A stretch of DNA of 64,000 nucleotides from Gammaproteobacteria bacterium (GTDB lineage Bacteria; Pseudomonadota; Gammaproteobacteria; Thiohalomonadales; Thiohalomonadaceae). Below the pieces are notes generated by a model. That model saw only the letters and a program-made list of their open reading frames with translations, was not told the DNA's origin and did not search any database. Position numbers and translations under genes: made by a program. Positions within the stretch are counted from its first letter, which is position 1. Every line of letters starts with the position of its first letter. Shown here piece after piece: positions 8,326 to 16,870 of this stretch. The stretch lies in contig JALOAT010000004.1 of assembly GCA_023228645.1 (NCBI GenBank), positions 1 through 64,000 on the forward strand. The letters run 5' to 3'.

Positions 8326-10269
8326 ATGACGTCGTCTCCTGGTCCTGACGCGCTGACGCCTATGGTGCCCAAACAATCGCTACTGAGAAGTCTCGGTCTC
8401 GCCATGAGCGCGATTTGCGGTATGGCGTTTATCAGTATGCTTGGCTCCTTCTTCATCACTGAAACCATGGAAGGCCTGGCTGCGGCGATCAACCAGGCGG
8501 GTACGCTGCGCATGCAGTCGTACCGGATCGCCGCCAGCCTGGTGCAGCGGGCGGATATGGACATCGTGGCGGGCGCGCGGAATACCGGGGAGTTGGTGCA
8601 TGAGTATCAGGCGCGTCTGAAGAGCCCGCGGATCACCAGCGTCATTCCCCTCGCGCAGGAACACCCGATGCGCCAAGCGTACGATCTAATCGTGTACCGC
8701 TGGCGGATGGAGATCCTTCCTCTCCTTGGCGACTATGTCAGAAGCGCCATCGTGAATGAGCGGCGGGCGGAAGTGCTGCGGGGGGCATATCTGTCGACGA
8801 TCGACGACTACGTGAAGGACATCGATCAGCTGGTCCATATCCTTGAACTCGATCTTGAATCACGCATTCAGTTGCTCCGGGTGATGCAATCCGTGGCGCT
8901 GTTTCTCACGGTGGGTGTGGTGTTCGTCACCATGTATCTCACCCATAACCGGGTGCTGGTGCCCCTGCGCGATCTCATGCAGAGCGCCAGGGCGGCCCGG
9001 CATGGCGACTTTTCAGTCCGCACGCGGTTTCACAGCGATGATGAACTGGGTCATCTGGCGCACACCTTCAACATCATGGCCGATGATCTTTCGCGGCTGT
9101 ATGGCGACCTTGAAGAGCGTGTGCGCACCAAGACCCTGGATCTGGAGCGGACCAACCGGACGCTCCAACTCCTCTACAACACCGCGCGCCGCCTCAACGA
9201 GGCGCCACTGGACGAGAACAGTTTCGAGGAACTGCTGCACGAGTTGGAGGACGTGCTGGGCCTCGGCGGCGGCGCCATCTGCCTCGCCGAACCGGGGCGC
9301 ACGGGAGCCTGCAAGGTCGCATCGACGCAGCATGTGGCCCGCGGGCAGCCGTATCTCTGCGCCGAGCCGCGCTGCCATCTCTGCTTCAGCGGCACGGGCT
9401 CCCACGTCGTTGAGGTGGAGGATATCCGTGGGGCAGTCGCGCGAACGCTTTCCGTGCCTATCCAGGACCAGAATCGCCGCTACGGCGTGCTGCTGATGGA
9501 CATCCCCGAGGGGCGCAGTCCCGAGGACTGGCAGGTGCAGTTGCTGGAAGCGGTCGCAGATCACATCGACATTGCCATCCAGGTAGCCCAGCGCGGCACG
9601 GAAAGCCGCCGCATTGCACTGTTCGAGGAACGCAACGTCATCGCCCGGGAGTTGCATGATTCCCTTGCACAGTCGCTGTCCTATCTGAAAATACAGGTGA
9701 GCCGTCTCGGCCTTGCCCTGAAGCAGCCCGATGGCACCGCGCTTGCTGGTGATATCGTCCAGGAACTGCGCGAAGGCGTTTCCAGTGCCTATCGCCAACT
9801 GCGTGAACTGCTGACGACCTTCCGTCTCAAAATGGACGGTCGCGAACTGGGTGCGGCATTGGAGGAGACGGTAGCGGAATTCGCCACGCGCCATCCCGAC
9901 ATCGGCTTCCGGCTGGAAAACCGCTTGCCGTCGGGGCAGCTGTCCGCCAATGAGGAAATACATGTGCTGCAAATCGTTCGCGAGGCGCTTTCCAATGTCG
10001 CGCGCCACGCACGTGCCCGCCACGCCGCGGTGTCGCTGCACAGCGATGCCGTCGGAAAAGTTGTGGTTGTCGTCGAAGACGACGGTCAGGGAATTCCCGA
10101 CGAGGCGGAACGCAGGGGACACTACGGCATCGCCATCATGCAAGACCGTGCCCAGGGACTGAACGGCACCCTGCGCTACGGGACCCGCGCCCAGGGCGGC
10201 ACACGCGTGGAACTCAGTTTCACACCACAACCCAGCATCAGGCTGGCCTCGAGAGAAGGGATCTTCTGA
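8326..10269 (+). CDS. narX: Nitrate/nitrite sensor histidine kinase
   Basis: Membrane sensor that phosphorylates NarL in response to nitrate. I chose the ATG preceded by GGGAGG five bases upstream; it gives 647 residues, and in-frame starts further upstream lack such a ribosome site. Order of parts: TM1 about residues 25-44; the nitrate-binding P-box INQAGTLRMQSYR at about 55-67; a periplasmic helical bundle; TM2; a HAMP linker; a GAF-like domain with a cysteine-rich patch (CAEPRCHLC); HisKA_3 dimerisation helix with phospho-acceptor His444 in ARELHDSLAQS; and a C-terminal HATPase with EDDGQGIP. Overlaps narL by 1 bp. Confidence 0.96.
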   Translation: MTSSPGPDALTPMVPKQSLLRSLGLAMSAICGMAFISMLGSFFITETMEGLAAAINQAGTLRMQSYRIAASLVQRADMDIVAGARNTGELVHEYQARLKSPRITSVIPLAQEHPMRQAYDLIVYRWRMEILPLLGDYVRSAIVNERRAEVLRGAYLSTIDDYVKDIDQLVHILELDLESRIQLLRVMQSVALFLTVGVVFVTMYLTHNRVLVPLRDLMQSARAARHGDFSVRTRFHSDDELGHLAHTFNIMADDLSRLYGDLEERVRTKTLDLERTNRTLQLLYNTARRLNEAPLDENSFEELLHELEDVLGLGGGAICLAEPGRTGACKVASTQHVARGQPYLCAEPRCHLCFSGTGSHVVEVEDIRGAVARTLSVPIQDQNRRYGVLLMDIPEGRSPEDWQVQLLEAVADHIDIAIQVAQRGTESRRIALFEERNVIARELHDSLAQSLSYLKIQVSRLGLALKQPDGTALAGDIVQELREGVSSAYRQLRELLTTFRLKMDGRELGAALEETVAEFATRHPDIGFRLENRLPSGQLSANEEIHVLQIVREALSNVARHARARHAAVSLHSDAVGKVVVVVEDDGQGIPDEAERRGHYGIAIMQDRAQGLNGTLRYGTRAQGGTRVELSFTPQPSIRLASREGIF

Positions 10270-10913
10270 TGAAGGATTGCCACACCGTCATCACCATCGA
10301 CGATCACCCGCTGTTCCGCAAAGGTGTGGCGGACCTCCTTGGCATGACGCCGGGCCTGCGCCTCGTCGGCGAGGCCGCGTCGGGCGCTGAAGGCGTGGAA
10401 CTTGCGAAACGCCTCAACCCCGATATCGTCCTGCTCGACATGAATCTGCCGGGCATGGACGGCATAGCCACGTTGAAGTCCCTCAAGGACGCCGACCTGG
10501 ATGCGCGGGTGGTGATGCTGACCGTGTCGGACAGCGAGGACAACATCATCGCCGCCCTGCGTGGCGGGGCGGACGGCTACCTGCTCAAGGACATGGAACC
10601 GGAGGACATCCTGGAACGGCTGCTCCTGGCGGCCGAGGGGCGGACGGTGATCGGTGAACGCGTCACGGAATTGCTGGCACAGGCGTTGCGTGAGGAGGCG
10701 CGGCCGAAGAACGCGGAGGAGGCCGGGCTCACCGAACGCGAGGAAGAAATCCTCCAGCTGATCGCCCAAGGGCAGAGCAACAAAATGATCGCGAGGCAGC
10801 TGGATATCAGCGAGGGCACGGTGAAGGTCCACGTCAAGCACCTGCTGAAGAAACTGAACCTGCGTTCGCGCATCGAGGCGGCGCTCTGGATACTTAAACA
10901 GCCCCCGCGTTGA
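10269..10913 (+). CDS. narL: Nitrate/nitrite response regulator
   Basis: Response regulator of the NarL/FixJ family, 214 residues. The receiver domain has the acidic pair Asp11/Asp12, phospho-acceptor Asp57 in VLLDMNLPG, and the conserved Lys of LLKDM. A LuxR-type helix-turn-helix follows (LTEREEEILQLIAQG, then IARQLDISEGTVKVHVKHLLKKL). Its ATG overlaps the narX stop codon, so sensor and regulator are co-translated. Likely targets are the divergent narK1 promoter and possibly its own operon through the palindrome at 8183. Confidence 0.97.
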   Translation: MKDCHTVITIDDHPLFRKGVADLLGMTPGLRLVGEAASGAEGVELAKRLNPDIVLLDMNLPGMDGIATLKSLKDADLDARVVMLTVSDSEDNIIAALRGGADGYLLKDMEPEDILERLLLAAEGRTVIGERVTELLAQALREEARPKNAEEAGLTEREEEILQLIAQGQSNKMIARQLDISEGTVKVHVKHLLKKLNLRSRIEAALWILKQPPR

Positions 10914-11001
10914 TCCTGCGGAGCAGGCCAATGCCTTTGCCGAGACGTGGCCTCAGCGCAGCCCTACAGAAACATGATTTCTCCGTGAAAACAGTGAAAA
11001 G

Positions 11002-11009
11002 AAAAAGCT
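11002..11009. repeat. Target site duplication, left copy
   Basis: The 8-bp AAAAAGCT directly abuts the left terminal inverted repeat of the element at 11010-11266 and is repeated exactly at its right end. Confidence 0.85.
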
Positions 11010-11266
11010 GGCTCTTCCGCAGAATTTATGGGTACACGTTGGGGGCATACGTTCATAGCGGCATGATTGCGCTGTGGTTTCCGATCTCAACAAGGGCATC
11101 TTCTTTCTGAGGGCGAGAAATTATCGAAAGGTCTGACGATGGATAGACGGGGAGAGACAGCCCGGAGGGAAAGGAGCGCTCTGTGAGGGGGCATGTGGAA
11201 AAGTGACCAGTTTCTCCCGGAAGGAACGGGGCGCTCAGGGCCACCCACAAATTCTGCGGAGGAGCC
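11010..11266. mobile_element. MITE-like non-autonomous insertion element, 257 bp, ISL3-like ends
   Basis: The stretch is bounded by 24-bp terminal inverted repeats matching at 22 of 24 positions (mismatches at positions 6 and 19). The left end reads GGCTCTTCCGCAGAATTT from 11010; the right end is its near-complement at 11243-11266. Perfect 8-bp direct repeats AAAAAGCT flank both ends. Eight-bp duplications and ends beginning GGCTCTTCC-like are features of the ISL3 family as I remember it; the family call is inference. I see no transposase fragment inside in either direction. With its flanks, it accounts for most of the gene-free interval between narL and darP. Confidence 0.82.
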
Positions 11267-11274
11267 AAAAAGCT
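11267..11274. repeat. Target site duplication, right copy
   Basis: Second exact copy of AAAAAGCT directly after the right terminal repeat of the MITE-like element. It runs straight into the TTAACCACGGGG repeat arm, so the element landed at the edge of that intergenic repeat. Confidence 0.85.
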
Positions 11275-11275
11275 T

Positions 11276-11304
11276 AACCACGGGGACACGGGGAACACCG
11301 GGGG
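11276..11304. repeat. Single arm of the ACACGGGG-type intergenic repeat
   Basis: Reads AACCACGGGGACACGGGG then AACACCGGGGG, the same unit series found in both arms of the copies at 22541-22720 and 31288-31359. No opposing arm is visible nearby, so this copy is half an element, perhaps disrupted when the adjacent MITE inserted. Confidence 0.7.
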
Positions 11305-11316
11305 CGTCAACAGAGC

Positions 11317-11802
11317 TCACCGCAGCACCGCGTCGCGCAGATAGCGGAACAGCACGCGGGCGGCGCGAGGCGGCTTTGAACGGCTGCGTTCGCCTAAGGC
11401 CTCGGCAACGAGCTGGCGCAGGCGCGTGCCATCGGCGTGCGGGTAGTCTGCGAGCAGGGCATCGACGGCGCCGTTACCTTCCGCAAGCAAGCGGTCGCGC
11501 CAGCGTTCGATCTGATGCTGGACATCGGCGGCAGCGCCGTGTTCGGCGTGCAGCTCCGCCAATGAATCGCGGATGGGTGCGGCATCCACGCGGCGCATAA
11601 GGGCGCCGATGTGCTGCATCTGGCGGCGCAGGCCGCCACCTTTCGGCAGGCGCCGCGCCAATACGATGGCTTCGGCCAGTTCCTCCGGCAGCGGTATCCG
11701 CATGAGTTCGGTCTCGGGCAACCTGACCAACTCGGTGCCCAGTTTCTGCAGGGCTTCACTCTCGCGCTTGCGCGCACTGCGGCTCATGTCGTTCATAGCC
11801 AT
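11317..11802 (-). CDS. darP: Ribosome biogenesis factor, DarP/YjgA (DUF615) family
   Basis: About 161 residues, lysine/arginine-rich and helical, beginning MAMNDMSRSARKRESEALQKLGTELVRLPETEL. The KRESEALQKLGxELVxLP block followed by a three-helix bundle is characteristic of YjgA/DarP, which associates with late 50S ribosomal precursors. Three close in-frame ATGs (11802, 11796, 11787) make the exact start uncertain. The open frame extends 32 codons further upstream, but that part reads through the palindrome at 11828-11884, so I reject it. The C-terminus ends next to a repeat arm. Confidence 0.88.
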   Translation of the reverse strand: MAMNDMSRSARKRESEALQKLGTELVRLPETELMRIPLPEELAEAIVLARRLPKGGGLRRQMQHIGALMRRVDAAPIRDSLAELHAEHGAAADVQHQIERWRDRLLAEGNGAVDALLADYPHADGTRLRQLVAEALGERSRSKPPRAARVLFRYLRDAVLR

Positions 11803-11827
11803 TCGTACCCGGCCTTCGAACCCTTGT

Positions 11828-11884
11828 AGGAGCGGCCACCGGCCGCGAGCGGTCTGTGAAGAATCGCGGCCGGTGGCCGCTCCT
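11828..11884. repeat. REP-like palindrome, 21-bp perfect stem
   Basis: AGGAGCGGCCACCGGCCGCGA at 11828-11848 is perfectly complementary to 11864-11884, leaving a 15-nt loop. The GTAGGAGCGGCC...GGCCGCTCCT pattern is the common REP-type intergenic palindrome of gammaproteobacteria. It sits just upstream of darP, and a related copy is at 22612-22674. Confidence 0.85.
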
Positions 11885-12003
11885 GCGGGCTTTCCCAAAA
11901 CCGAATTAATCAGCGCTCCTTAGACACCTTTTGATTTTGCATTCCGTTGCGGTTCGTGCCGCGTTGCAACGTGTGTCCGACACTGCCCAGAGTGATGACG
12001 GCA

Positions 12004-13353
12004 TCAAACCAGGAACATCGCGGCGAGGCCGAGAAACACGAAGAAGCCCACCACATCGGTGACGGTGATGAGCAGCACGGTACCGGCCAGCGCCGGATCA
12101 ATGCCCAGGCGGCGCAAGACCAGGGGAATGGTGGCGCCCGCCAGGGCGGCGATGAGCAGATTGACCACCACCGCGGCGCCGATGACGACACCCAGCGACA
12201 GGTTGTCGAACCACGTGGCCGCCAGCAGCGCGATGACCACCGCCCAGGTGAGGCCGTTGACCAGCCCGACGGTGAGTTCCTTGGCCAGCAGGCGGTGTGC
12301 GTTGCTCCAACGCACCTGGCCGAGCGACAGGCCGCGAATGACCAGCGTGAGCGTCTGGCTGCCGGCCACGCCGCCCATGCTCGCGACTACCGGCATGAGC
12401 ACCGCCAAGGCGACGAGTTTTTCGATGGTGGCGCTGAACAGGCCGATGACCCAGGCTGCCGTCAGCGCGGCGGCCAGATTGATGCCGAGCCATACGGCGC
12501 GGCGGCGTGCGCTCTGGCGCACCGGCGCGAACATGTCCTCTTCCTCGCTGAGGCCGCCCATGCGCATGAGGGAGTGCTCGGCCTCGTCGCGGATCACGTC
12601 CACCACGTCGTCAATGGTGATGCGCCCCAGCAGCCGTCCGTCCTGGTCGACCACGGGAGCCGTTACCAGATCGAGGTATTCGAAGCGCTTGGCCACATCC
12701 GGCGCCGGTGTATCCGCAGGAATGCCCTCCACCTCGTGGTGCATCACCTCCGCCACGGTGAGCGAGGGATCGCACGTGAGCACTTTGGTGAGCGGCAGCA
12801 CACCCAACAGGCGGCCGGCACGGTCGACCACCATCAGGCTGTCGGTGGTCTCCGGCAGGCGCCCGAGCAGGCGCAGGTAACGCAGCACCACGTCCAGGGT
12901 GAGGGCGGCGCGCACGTTGACGGTATCCACGTTCATGAGGCCGCCGGCGGTGTCTTCCGGATAGGGCAGCACCGCTTCCAGGCGCGCGCGCTCCTGGGCG
13001 TCCATGGTGGACAGCAATTGGGCGATGATCGTGTCGGGCAGTTCGGGGATGAGATCGGCCAGATCGTCCGGGTCCAGGTCTTCCGTGGCGGCGATCAATT
13101 CCGCAGCGGGCATGTCGCGGATGAGGCCAGCGCGCACTTCCTCACGCAGGTGGATGAGCACCTCGCCGGCGACCTCCGCATCCACCTCCGCCCAGGCGCG
13201 CAGACGCTCGTCCTGCGGTAGGGATTCCAGCAGCGAGCCGATCTCCGCCGGATGCAGGCTGTTCACCAGTTGCCGCGCACGCGGCAGATCGTCCTCGCGC
13301 AAGGCCTCATACAGGCGCTCACTGATTTCTTCAAACGGATCGGGCTCGGTCAT
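12004..13353 (-). CDS. mgtE: Magnesium transporter MgtE
   Basis: Mg2+ channel of the inner membrane, 449 residues, the family's usual length. The N-terminal cytosolic MgtE_N helical domain (residues about 30-130, HPAEIGSLLESLPQDERLRAW) is followed by two CBS domains and five C-terminal membrane helices with GVAGSQTLTLVIRGL, the conserved pore-proximal segment. MgtE gates by sensing cytosolic Mg2+ through the N and CBS domains. It lies downstream of ptsI in the same direction, separated by 195 bp that hold a repeat pair, so it may be transcribed separately. Confidence 0.96.
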   Translation of the reverse strand: MTEPDPFEEISERLYEALREDDLPRARQLVNSLHPAEIGSLLESLPQDERLRAWAEVDAEVAGEVLIHLREEVRAGLIRDMPAAELIAATEDLDPDDLADLIPELPDTIIAQLLSTMDAQERARLEAVLPYPEDTAGGLMNVDTVNVRAALTLDVVLRYLRLLGRLPETTDSLMVVDRAGRLLGVLPLTKVLTCDPSLTVAEVMHHEVEGIPADTPAPDVAKRFEYLDLVTAPVVDQDGRLLGRITIDDVVDVIRDEAEHSLMRMGGLSEEEDMFAPVRQSARRRAVWLGINLAAALTAAWVIGLFSATIEKLVALAVLMPVVASMGGVAGSQTLTLVIRGLSLGQVRWSNAHRLLAKELTVGLVNGLTWAVVIALLAATWFDNLSLGVVIGAAVVVNLLIAALAGATIPLVLRRLGIDPALAGTVLLITVTDVVGFFVFLGLAAMFLV

Positions 13354-13390
13354 GAGGCGATTCTAACAGCCCTCGCCCAGACGAAGGGTT

Positions 13391-13540
13391 TGACGCAGAG
13401 AACGCGGAGGCGCAGAGAACGCGGAGAAAAGCATCGATGAACGGGTGATTGTGGGGAGCGCAGGTGACACGGCTGGCGACACAACGGGCGTGAGACCGAT
13501 CCTCCGCGTCCTCCGCGCCTCCGCGTCCTCCGCGTTTCAC
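13391..13540. repeat. Intergenic inverted repeat, ACGCGGAG type
   Basis: Left arm 13391-13427 carries GACGCAGAGAACGCGGAGG followed by CGCAGAGAACGCGGAG. Right arm 13498-13540 carries the complement series CCTCCGCGTCCTCCGCGCC, then TCCGCGTCCTCCGCGTTT. The arms enclose about 70 bp of unrelated sequence. The right arm stops 9 bp short of the ptsI stop codon. Nothing else is recognisable between mgtE and ptsI. Confidence 0.75.
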
Positions 13541-13548
13541 GTCCTCAG

Positions 13549-15276
13549 TCAGGTGTTGAGCTGGTCGAGGTGTTGGGCGAGTTGTTCGGGGTCGGTGCAG
13601 CGCAGCAGGCGGCGTACGTGGCGGTGCAGCTCGCCGATGTCGCTTTGCATGATGACGCGCTTGACCTCGAGGATGGCGCTGGGCGGCATGGAGAACTCGC
13701 GCAGGCCAAGACCCAGCAGCAGGCGCGTATAGCGGGTGTCACCCGCCATTTCGCCGCACATGCCTACGGGCACGCGGGCTCGCGCACCTGCCCGCAAGGT
13801 GCGCTGGATGAGTTGCAGCACCGCCGGATGCAGCGGGTCATAGAGGTGATTGACCTCTTCGTCCATGCGGTCCGTGGCGAGGGTGTACTGAATGAGGTCG
13901 TTGGTGCCGATGGAAAAGAAGTCGAGACGGGCGGCGAAGCTGTCGGCGCACAGGGCCGCCGCGGGCACCTCGATCATGGCGCCAACGGGCAGCTTTGCAT
14001 CGAAGCGCTGGCCTTCACGCGCCAGGGCCTGCTTCGTCTCGTCCACCAGTTGCAGCACCTGCTGGACCTCAGCCAGGTTGGTCAGCATGGGCACCAGCAC
14101 GCGCACCGGCCCGAACGCGGATGCGCGCAGGATGGCGCGCAGCTGGGGCGTGAACAGGTCCGCTTCCTTCAGGCACAGGCGCACACCGCGCAGGCCGAGT
14201 GCCGGATTGGGGCCGGCGAATTCGCTGAACAGGCCCACCGGCTTGTCCGCACCGAGGTCGAGTGTGCGGATGGTGAGCGCACCGCCGCGGGTCTTGCGCA
14301 ACATCTGGCGATAGACGTCGAACTGCTCTTCTTCGTCCGGCGCCGTGCTGCGGTTCATGAACAGGAACTCGGTCCGGAACAGGCCCACGCCCGTGGCGCC
14401 CGCACGGCGCATGGCCGCCACGTCCTCGGGCAGCTCCACGTTGGCATGCAGGTCGATGGTGACACCGTCGCGGGTGACGGCCGGCAGATCGCGCAGCTTG
14501 CGCAACTCGTTGCGGTGGCGGCGTTCGGCCTGCTGCCGGCGACGATAGTAGGCGAGATCCGCCTCACCAAGACCCGCCAGCAGCACGCCTTGTGCGCCGT
14601 CGAGCACCACCATCTCGTCCTCGTGCACCCCCAGGTCCGGGCGCGGCACACCGACCGCAGCGGGAATGGCGAGGCTGCGCGCCAGAATGGCCGTATGCGA
14701 GACCGCACCGCCACGCTCGGTGACGAAGCCGGCAATGTTCTGATGGTGCAGCAGCACCAGTTCGGCAGGGGAGAGTTCGTCAGCGAGAATGATATGCCCT
14801 TCCTCACCGCCAGCCTCCAGGTGTTGATGGCGATCCTGGTCGAGCAGGATGTGCAGCACACGGCTCACCGCATGTTCCACGTCGTCCCGCCGGCTGCTGA
14901 GATACGGGTCGTCCATGGATTCGAACACGCGCACCACCGCGTCCTTCTGCAGCTTCAAGGCCCATTCGGCGTTGCACTGACGGGTGCGGATAATCTCTTC
15001 AGTGCCTGCACTGAGGGTGTGATCCTCGAGCATGAGCAGGTGGGTATCGATGAAGGAAGCGATGTCTTGCGGCGTGCCGGCCGGGACGCGTTCGCGTATG
15101 GAGCGCAGCTGCTGCTTGGCGGCCTCCATTGCGGCACGGAAGCGCGCTATCTCGTCATCGATGAGGCGGGCGGGCAGTGCATACTCGAGCACTTCGACTT
15201 GGCCGTGCTGGATGATGCGCGCACGGCCGATGGCGGTACCCTTGGAGACGCCGATCCCGAGTAGCGCGACAGCCAT
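13549..15276 (-). CDS. ptsI: PTS enzyme I (phosphoenolpyruvate-protein phosphotransferase)
   Basis: Transfers phosphate from PEP to HPr; 575 residues, a standard EI without the GAF domain of EI-Ntr. The start MAVALLGIGVSKGTAIG is normal for EI; in-frame sequence upstream is the shadow of HPr. The phospho-histidine lies in GGAVSHTAILARSLAIPAAVG near residue 194. The PEP-binding TIM barrel includes RTEFLFMNR and the GMCGEMAGD segment. It is part of a leftward block with HPr, a mannose-type IIA, RapZ and HprK, and no sugar-specific EIIB or EIIC is present, so the system is probably regulatory. Confidence 0.97.
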   Translation of the reverse strand: MAVALLGIGVSKGTAIGRARIIQHGQVEVLEYALPARLIDDEIARFRAAMEAAKQQLRSIRERVPAGTPQDIASFIDTHLLMLEDHTLSAGTEEIIRTRQCNAEWALKLQKDAVVRVFESMDDPYLSSRRDDVEHAVSRVLHILLDQDRHQHLEAGGEEGHIILADELSPAELVLLHHQNIAGFVTERGGAVSHTAILARSLAIPAAVGVPRPDLGVHEDEMVVLDGAQGVLLAGLGEADLAYYRRRQQAERRHRNELRKLRDLPAVTRDGVTIDLHANVELPEDVAAMRRAGATGVGLFRTEFLFMNRSTAPDEEEQFDVYRQMLRKTRGGALTIRTLDLGADKPVGLFSEFAGPNPALGLRGVRLCLKEADLFTPQLRAILRASAFGPVRVLVPMLTNLAEVQQVLQLVDETKQALAREGQRFDAKLPVGAMIEVPAAALCADSFAARLDFFSIGTNDLIQYTLATDRMDEEVNHLYDPLHPAVLQLIQRTLRAGARARVPVGMCGEMAGDTRYTRLLLGLGLREFSMPPSAILEVKRVIMQSDIGELHRHVRRLLRCTDPEQLAQHLDQLNT

Positions 15277-15287
15277 CCTAGAGCCTC

Positions 15288-15557
15288 TCAGGCTTCCTCG
15301 CCGAAGCGCTGCTGGATGAGTTCCTCGAGTTGTTCGAGGGCCTGCTGTTCGTCTTCGCCCTCGACGTCCAGCAGCACGGTGGTGCCGCGGGCCGCCGCGA
15401 GCATCATGACGCCCATGATGCTCTTGCCGTTGACGCGCCGGCCGTTCCGCGCCAGGTGGATGTCGCTCTTGAAGCGCGACGCCAATCCGACGAATTTGGC
15501 GGCGGCCCGCGCGTGCAGGCCCAGCTTGTTGATGATGGTGATTTCCTTGCTGAGCAT
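15288..15557 (-). CDS. ptsH: Phosphocarrier protein HPr
   Basis: Small PTS phosphocarrier, 89 residues when started at the ATG giving MLSKEITIINKLGLHARAA, which puts the active histidine at His15 and the regulatory serine at Ser46 (GKSIMGVMML), exactly as in classical HPr. A TTG start 12 bp upstream is possible but would shift these. An intact Ser46 with hprK nearby means this HPr can probably be phosphorylated on both residues. It starts 9 bp downstream of the IIA stop codon and is followed by ptsI after 11 bp. Confidence 0.96.
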   Translation of the reverse strand: MLSKEITIINKLGLHARAAAKFVGLASRFKSDIHLARNGRRVNGKSIMGVMMLAAARGTTVLLDVEGEDEQQALEQLEELIQQRFGEEA

Positions 15558-15565
15558 GCAAATCT

Positions 15566-15964
15566 TCAATGTACTTGCGGTTGTTCGCAGCGCAGCACGC
15601 CGGCCGTGCCGCCCGACACGGCCTTTTCCGCCAGGGCGCCGAGGTCCAGGTCGGGATAATTGAGCACGCGGAACACCATGGGCAGGTTCACGCCGGCGAT
15701 GACCTGCACGTGTTCATCGAGCAGCCGGCAGGCGATGTTGCCGGGCGTGGAACCGTACATATCGGTGAGCACCAGCACGCCATCGCCCGTATCGAGGCGG
15801 CGGGTGAGTTCGCGGGCGCGCTGCACCAGCTCGTCCGGGTCCACGTCGCGCGACACGGACAACGCCTTTGCCGGCAGGGGAAGGATGCCGAGGGTGCCGA
15901 GGACCGTATCGAGCAGCACCTGCCCGAGCTGGTCGTGGGCGATGATGAGAAGTCCCACCGTCAT
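15566..15964 (-). CDS. PTS IIA component, mannose/sorbose (ManX-IIA) type
   Basis: 132-residue EIIA-Man fold protein with the phospho-acceptor at His10 in LLIIAHDQLG and the LTDMYGSTPGNIA segment of the family. No IIB, IIC or IID partners are present. Stand-alone copies beside rapZ, hprK and ptsH are known from many proteobacteria and are thought to be regulatory phosphate sinks. Its ATG overlaps the rapZ stop by 4 bp. Confidence 0.93.
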   Translation of the reverse strand: MTVGLLIIAHDQLGQVLLDTVLGTLGILPLPAKALSVSRDVDPDELVQRARELTRRLDTGDGVLVLTDMYGSTPGNIACRLLDEHVQVIAGVNLPMVFRVLNYPDLDLGALAEKAVSGGTAGVLRCEQPQVH

Positions 15965-16815
15965 GACAGCTCCCGATGTCTGGTCAGAACCCGCATGTCA
16001 CGGGCCCGGAAGTATTGCGAAAGCCGCTCTGTAAAGTATACGGAGCGATGCTGGCCGCCGGTGCAGCCCACCGCGACGGTCATGTAGCTGCGGTTGTCCG
16101 CCTCAAAGCGCGGGGTCCAGCGGGTCAGAAAGCCGGCGATGTCGTTGAACATCTTTTCCACCAGCGGATCGCGGGTCAGGAACTCGATCACTTCGGGTGA
16201 GCGGCCGGTCAGCGAGCGCAGCTGCGGGTCCCAATGGGGATTGGGCAGGCAGCGCACGTCAAACACGAAATCCGCATCCACCGGGATGCCGTGCTTGAAG
16301 CCGAAGGATTCGAACAGGATGGACATGCGCCCGCCGGGTGTCTGGCCGAGGCGCTCACGCACCAGCTCGCGTAGCTGGTGGATGTTGGTGCGGGTGGTGT
16401 CGATGGTGAGATCGGCGCGTGACGAAATGGGGCTCAGCAGTGCCCGCTCCTGACGGATGGCCTCGGCCAGCGGGGTGTTGCCGCGGGTGAGCGGGTGCAT
16501 GCGCCGGGTCTCGGAAAAACGCGTGATCACCACGCCGTCATCCGCATCCAGGAACACGATGCGGGTCTCGACGCCGGCGGCGTGGAGTTGATCGAGCAGT
16601 TCCGGGAACACGCTCAGGTCGTTCGACAGGTTGCGCGCGTCGATGCCGACGGCGGCATTGCTGTAGTGCTTGGGGCTGCCGAGCAACTCGTTCGCGAAGG
16701 CGGGCAGCAGCGCAACCGGCAGGTTATCGATGCAATAAAACCCCAGGTCCTCGAGGGCGTAGAGCACGGTACTCTTGCCCGCGCCGGAGATGCCGCTGAC
16801 GATGAACAGCTTCAT
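15961..16815 (-). CDS. rapZ: RNase adaptor protein RapZ
   Basis: 284 residues beginning MKLFIVSGISGAGKSTVLYALEDLGFYCIDNLP, with the Walker A motif GISGAGKS at residues 8-15. The C-terminal domain includes FGFKHGIPVDADFVFDVRCLPNP and GCTGGQHRSVYF, both strong RapZ signatures. In E. coli RapZ senses GlcN6P and directs RNase E to the GlmZ small RNA, coupling amino-sugar supply to envelope synthesis. Conserved placement near ptsN and rpoN supports the assignment; the small RNA partner is not in this window. Confidence 0.96.
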   Translation of the reverse strand: MKLFIVSGISGAGKSTVLYALEDLGFYCIDNLPVALLPAFANELLGSPKHYSNAAVGIDARNLSNDLSVFPELLDQLHAAGVETRIVFLDADDGVVITRFSETRRMHPLTRGNTPLAEAIRQERALLSPISSRADLTIDTTRTNIHQLRELVRERLGQTPGGRMSILFESFGFKHGIPVDADFVFDVRCLPNPHWDPQLRSLTGRSPEVIEFLTRDPLVEKMFNDIAGFLTRWTPRFEADNRSYMTVAVGCTGGQHRSVYFTERLSQYFRARDMRVLTRHRELS

Positions 16816-16870
16816 GCGGTTCCTCCGTGGATCGCTGCCCGCAGCCCTGCAACGCCCCGGCGCAACCTGC

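Noticed and set aside
10910..11110. 66-codon frame after narL running into the MITE
   Set aside because: It crosses the left end of the insertion element and the target duplication, has no ribosome site and resembles no known protein.
11803..11898. N-terminal extension of DarP
   Set aside because: The extension translates the REP palindrome; family similarity begins only after the later ATGs.
13391..13540. Repeats considered as a CRISPR array
   Set aside because: Units are 8-9 nt, degenerate and arranged as opposed arms with no regular spacers; no cas genes in the window.
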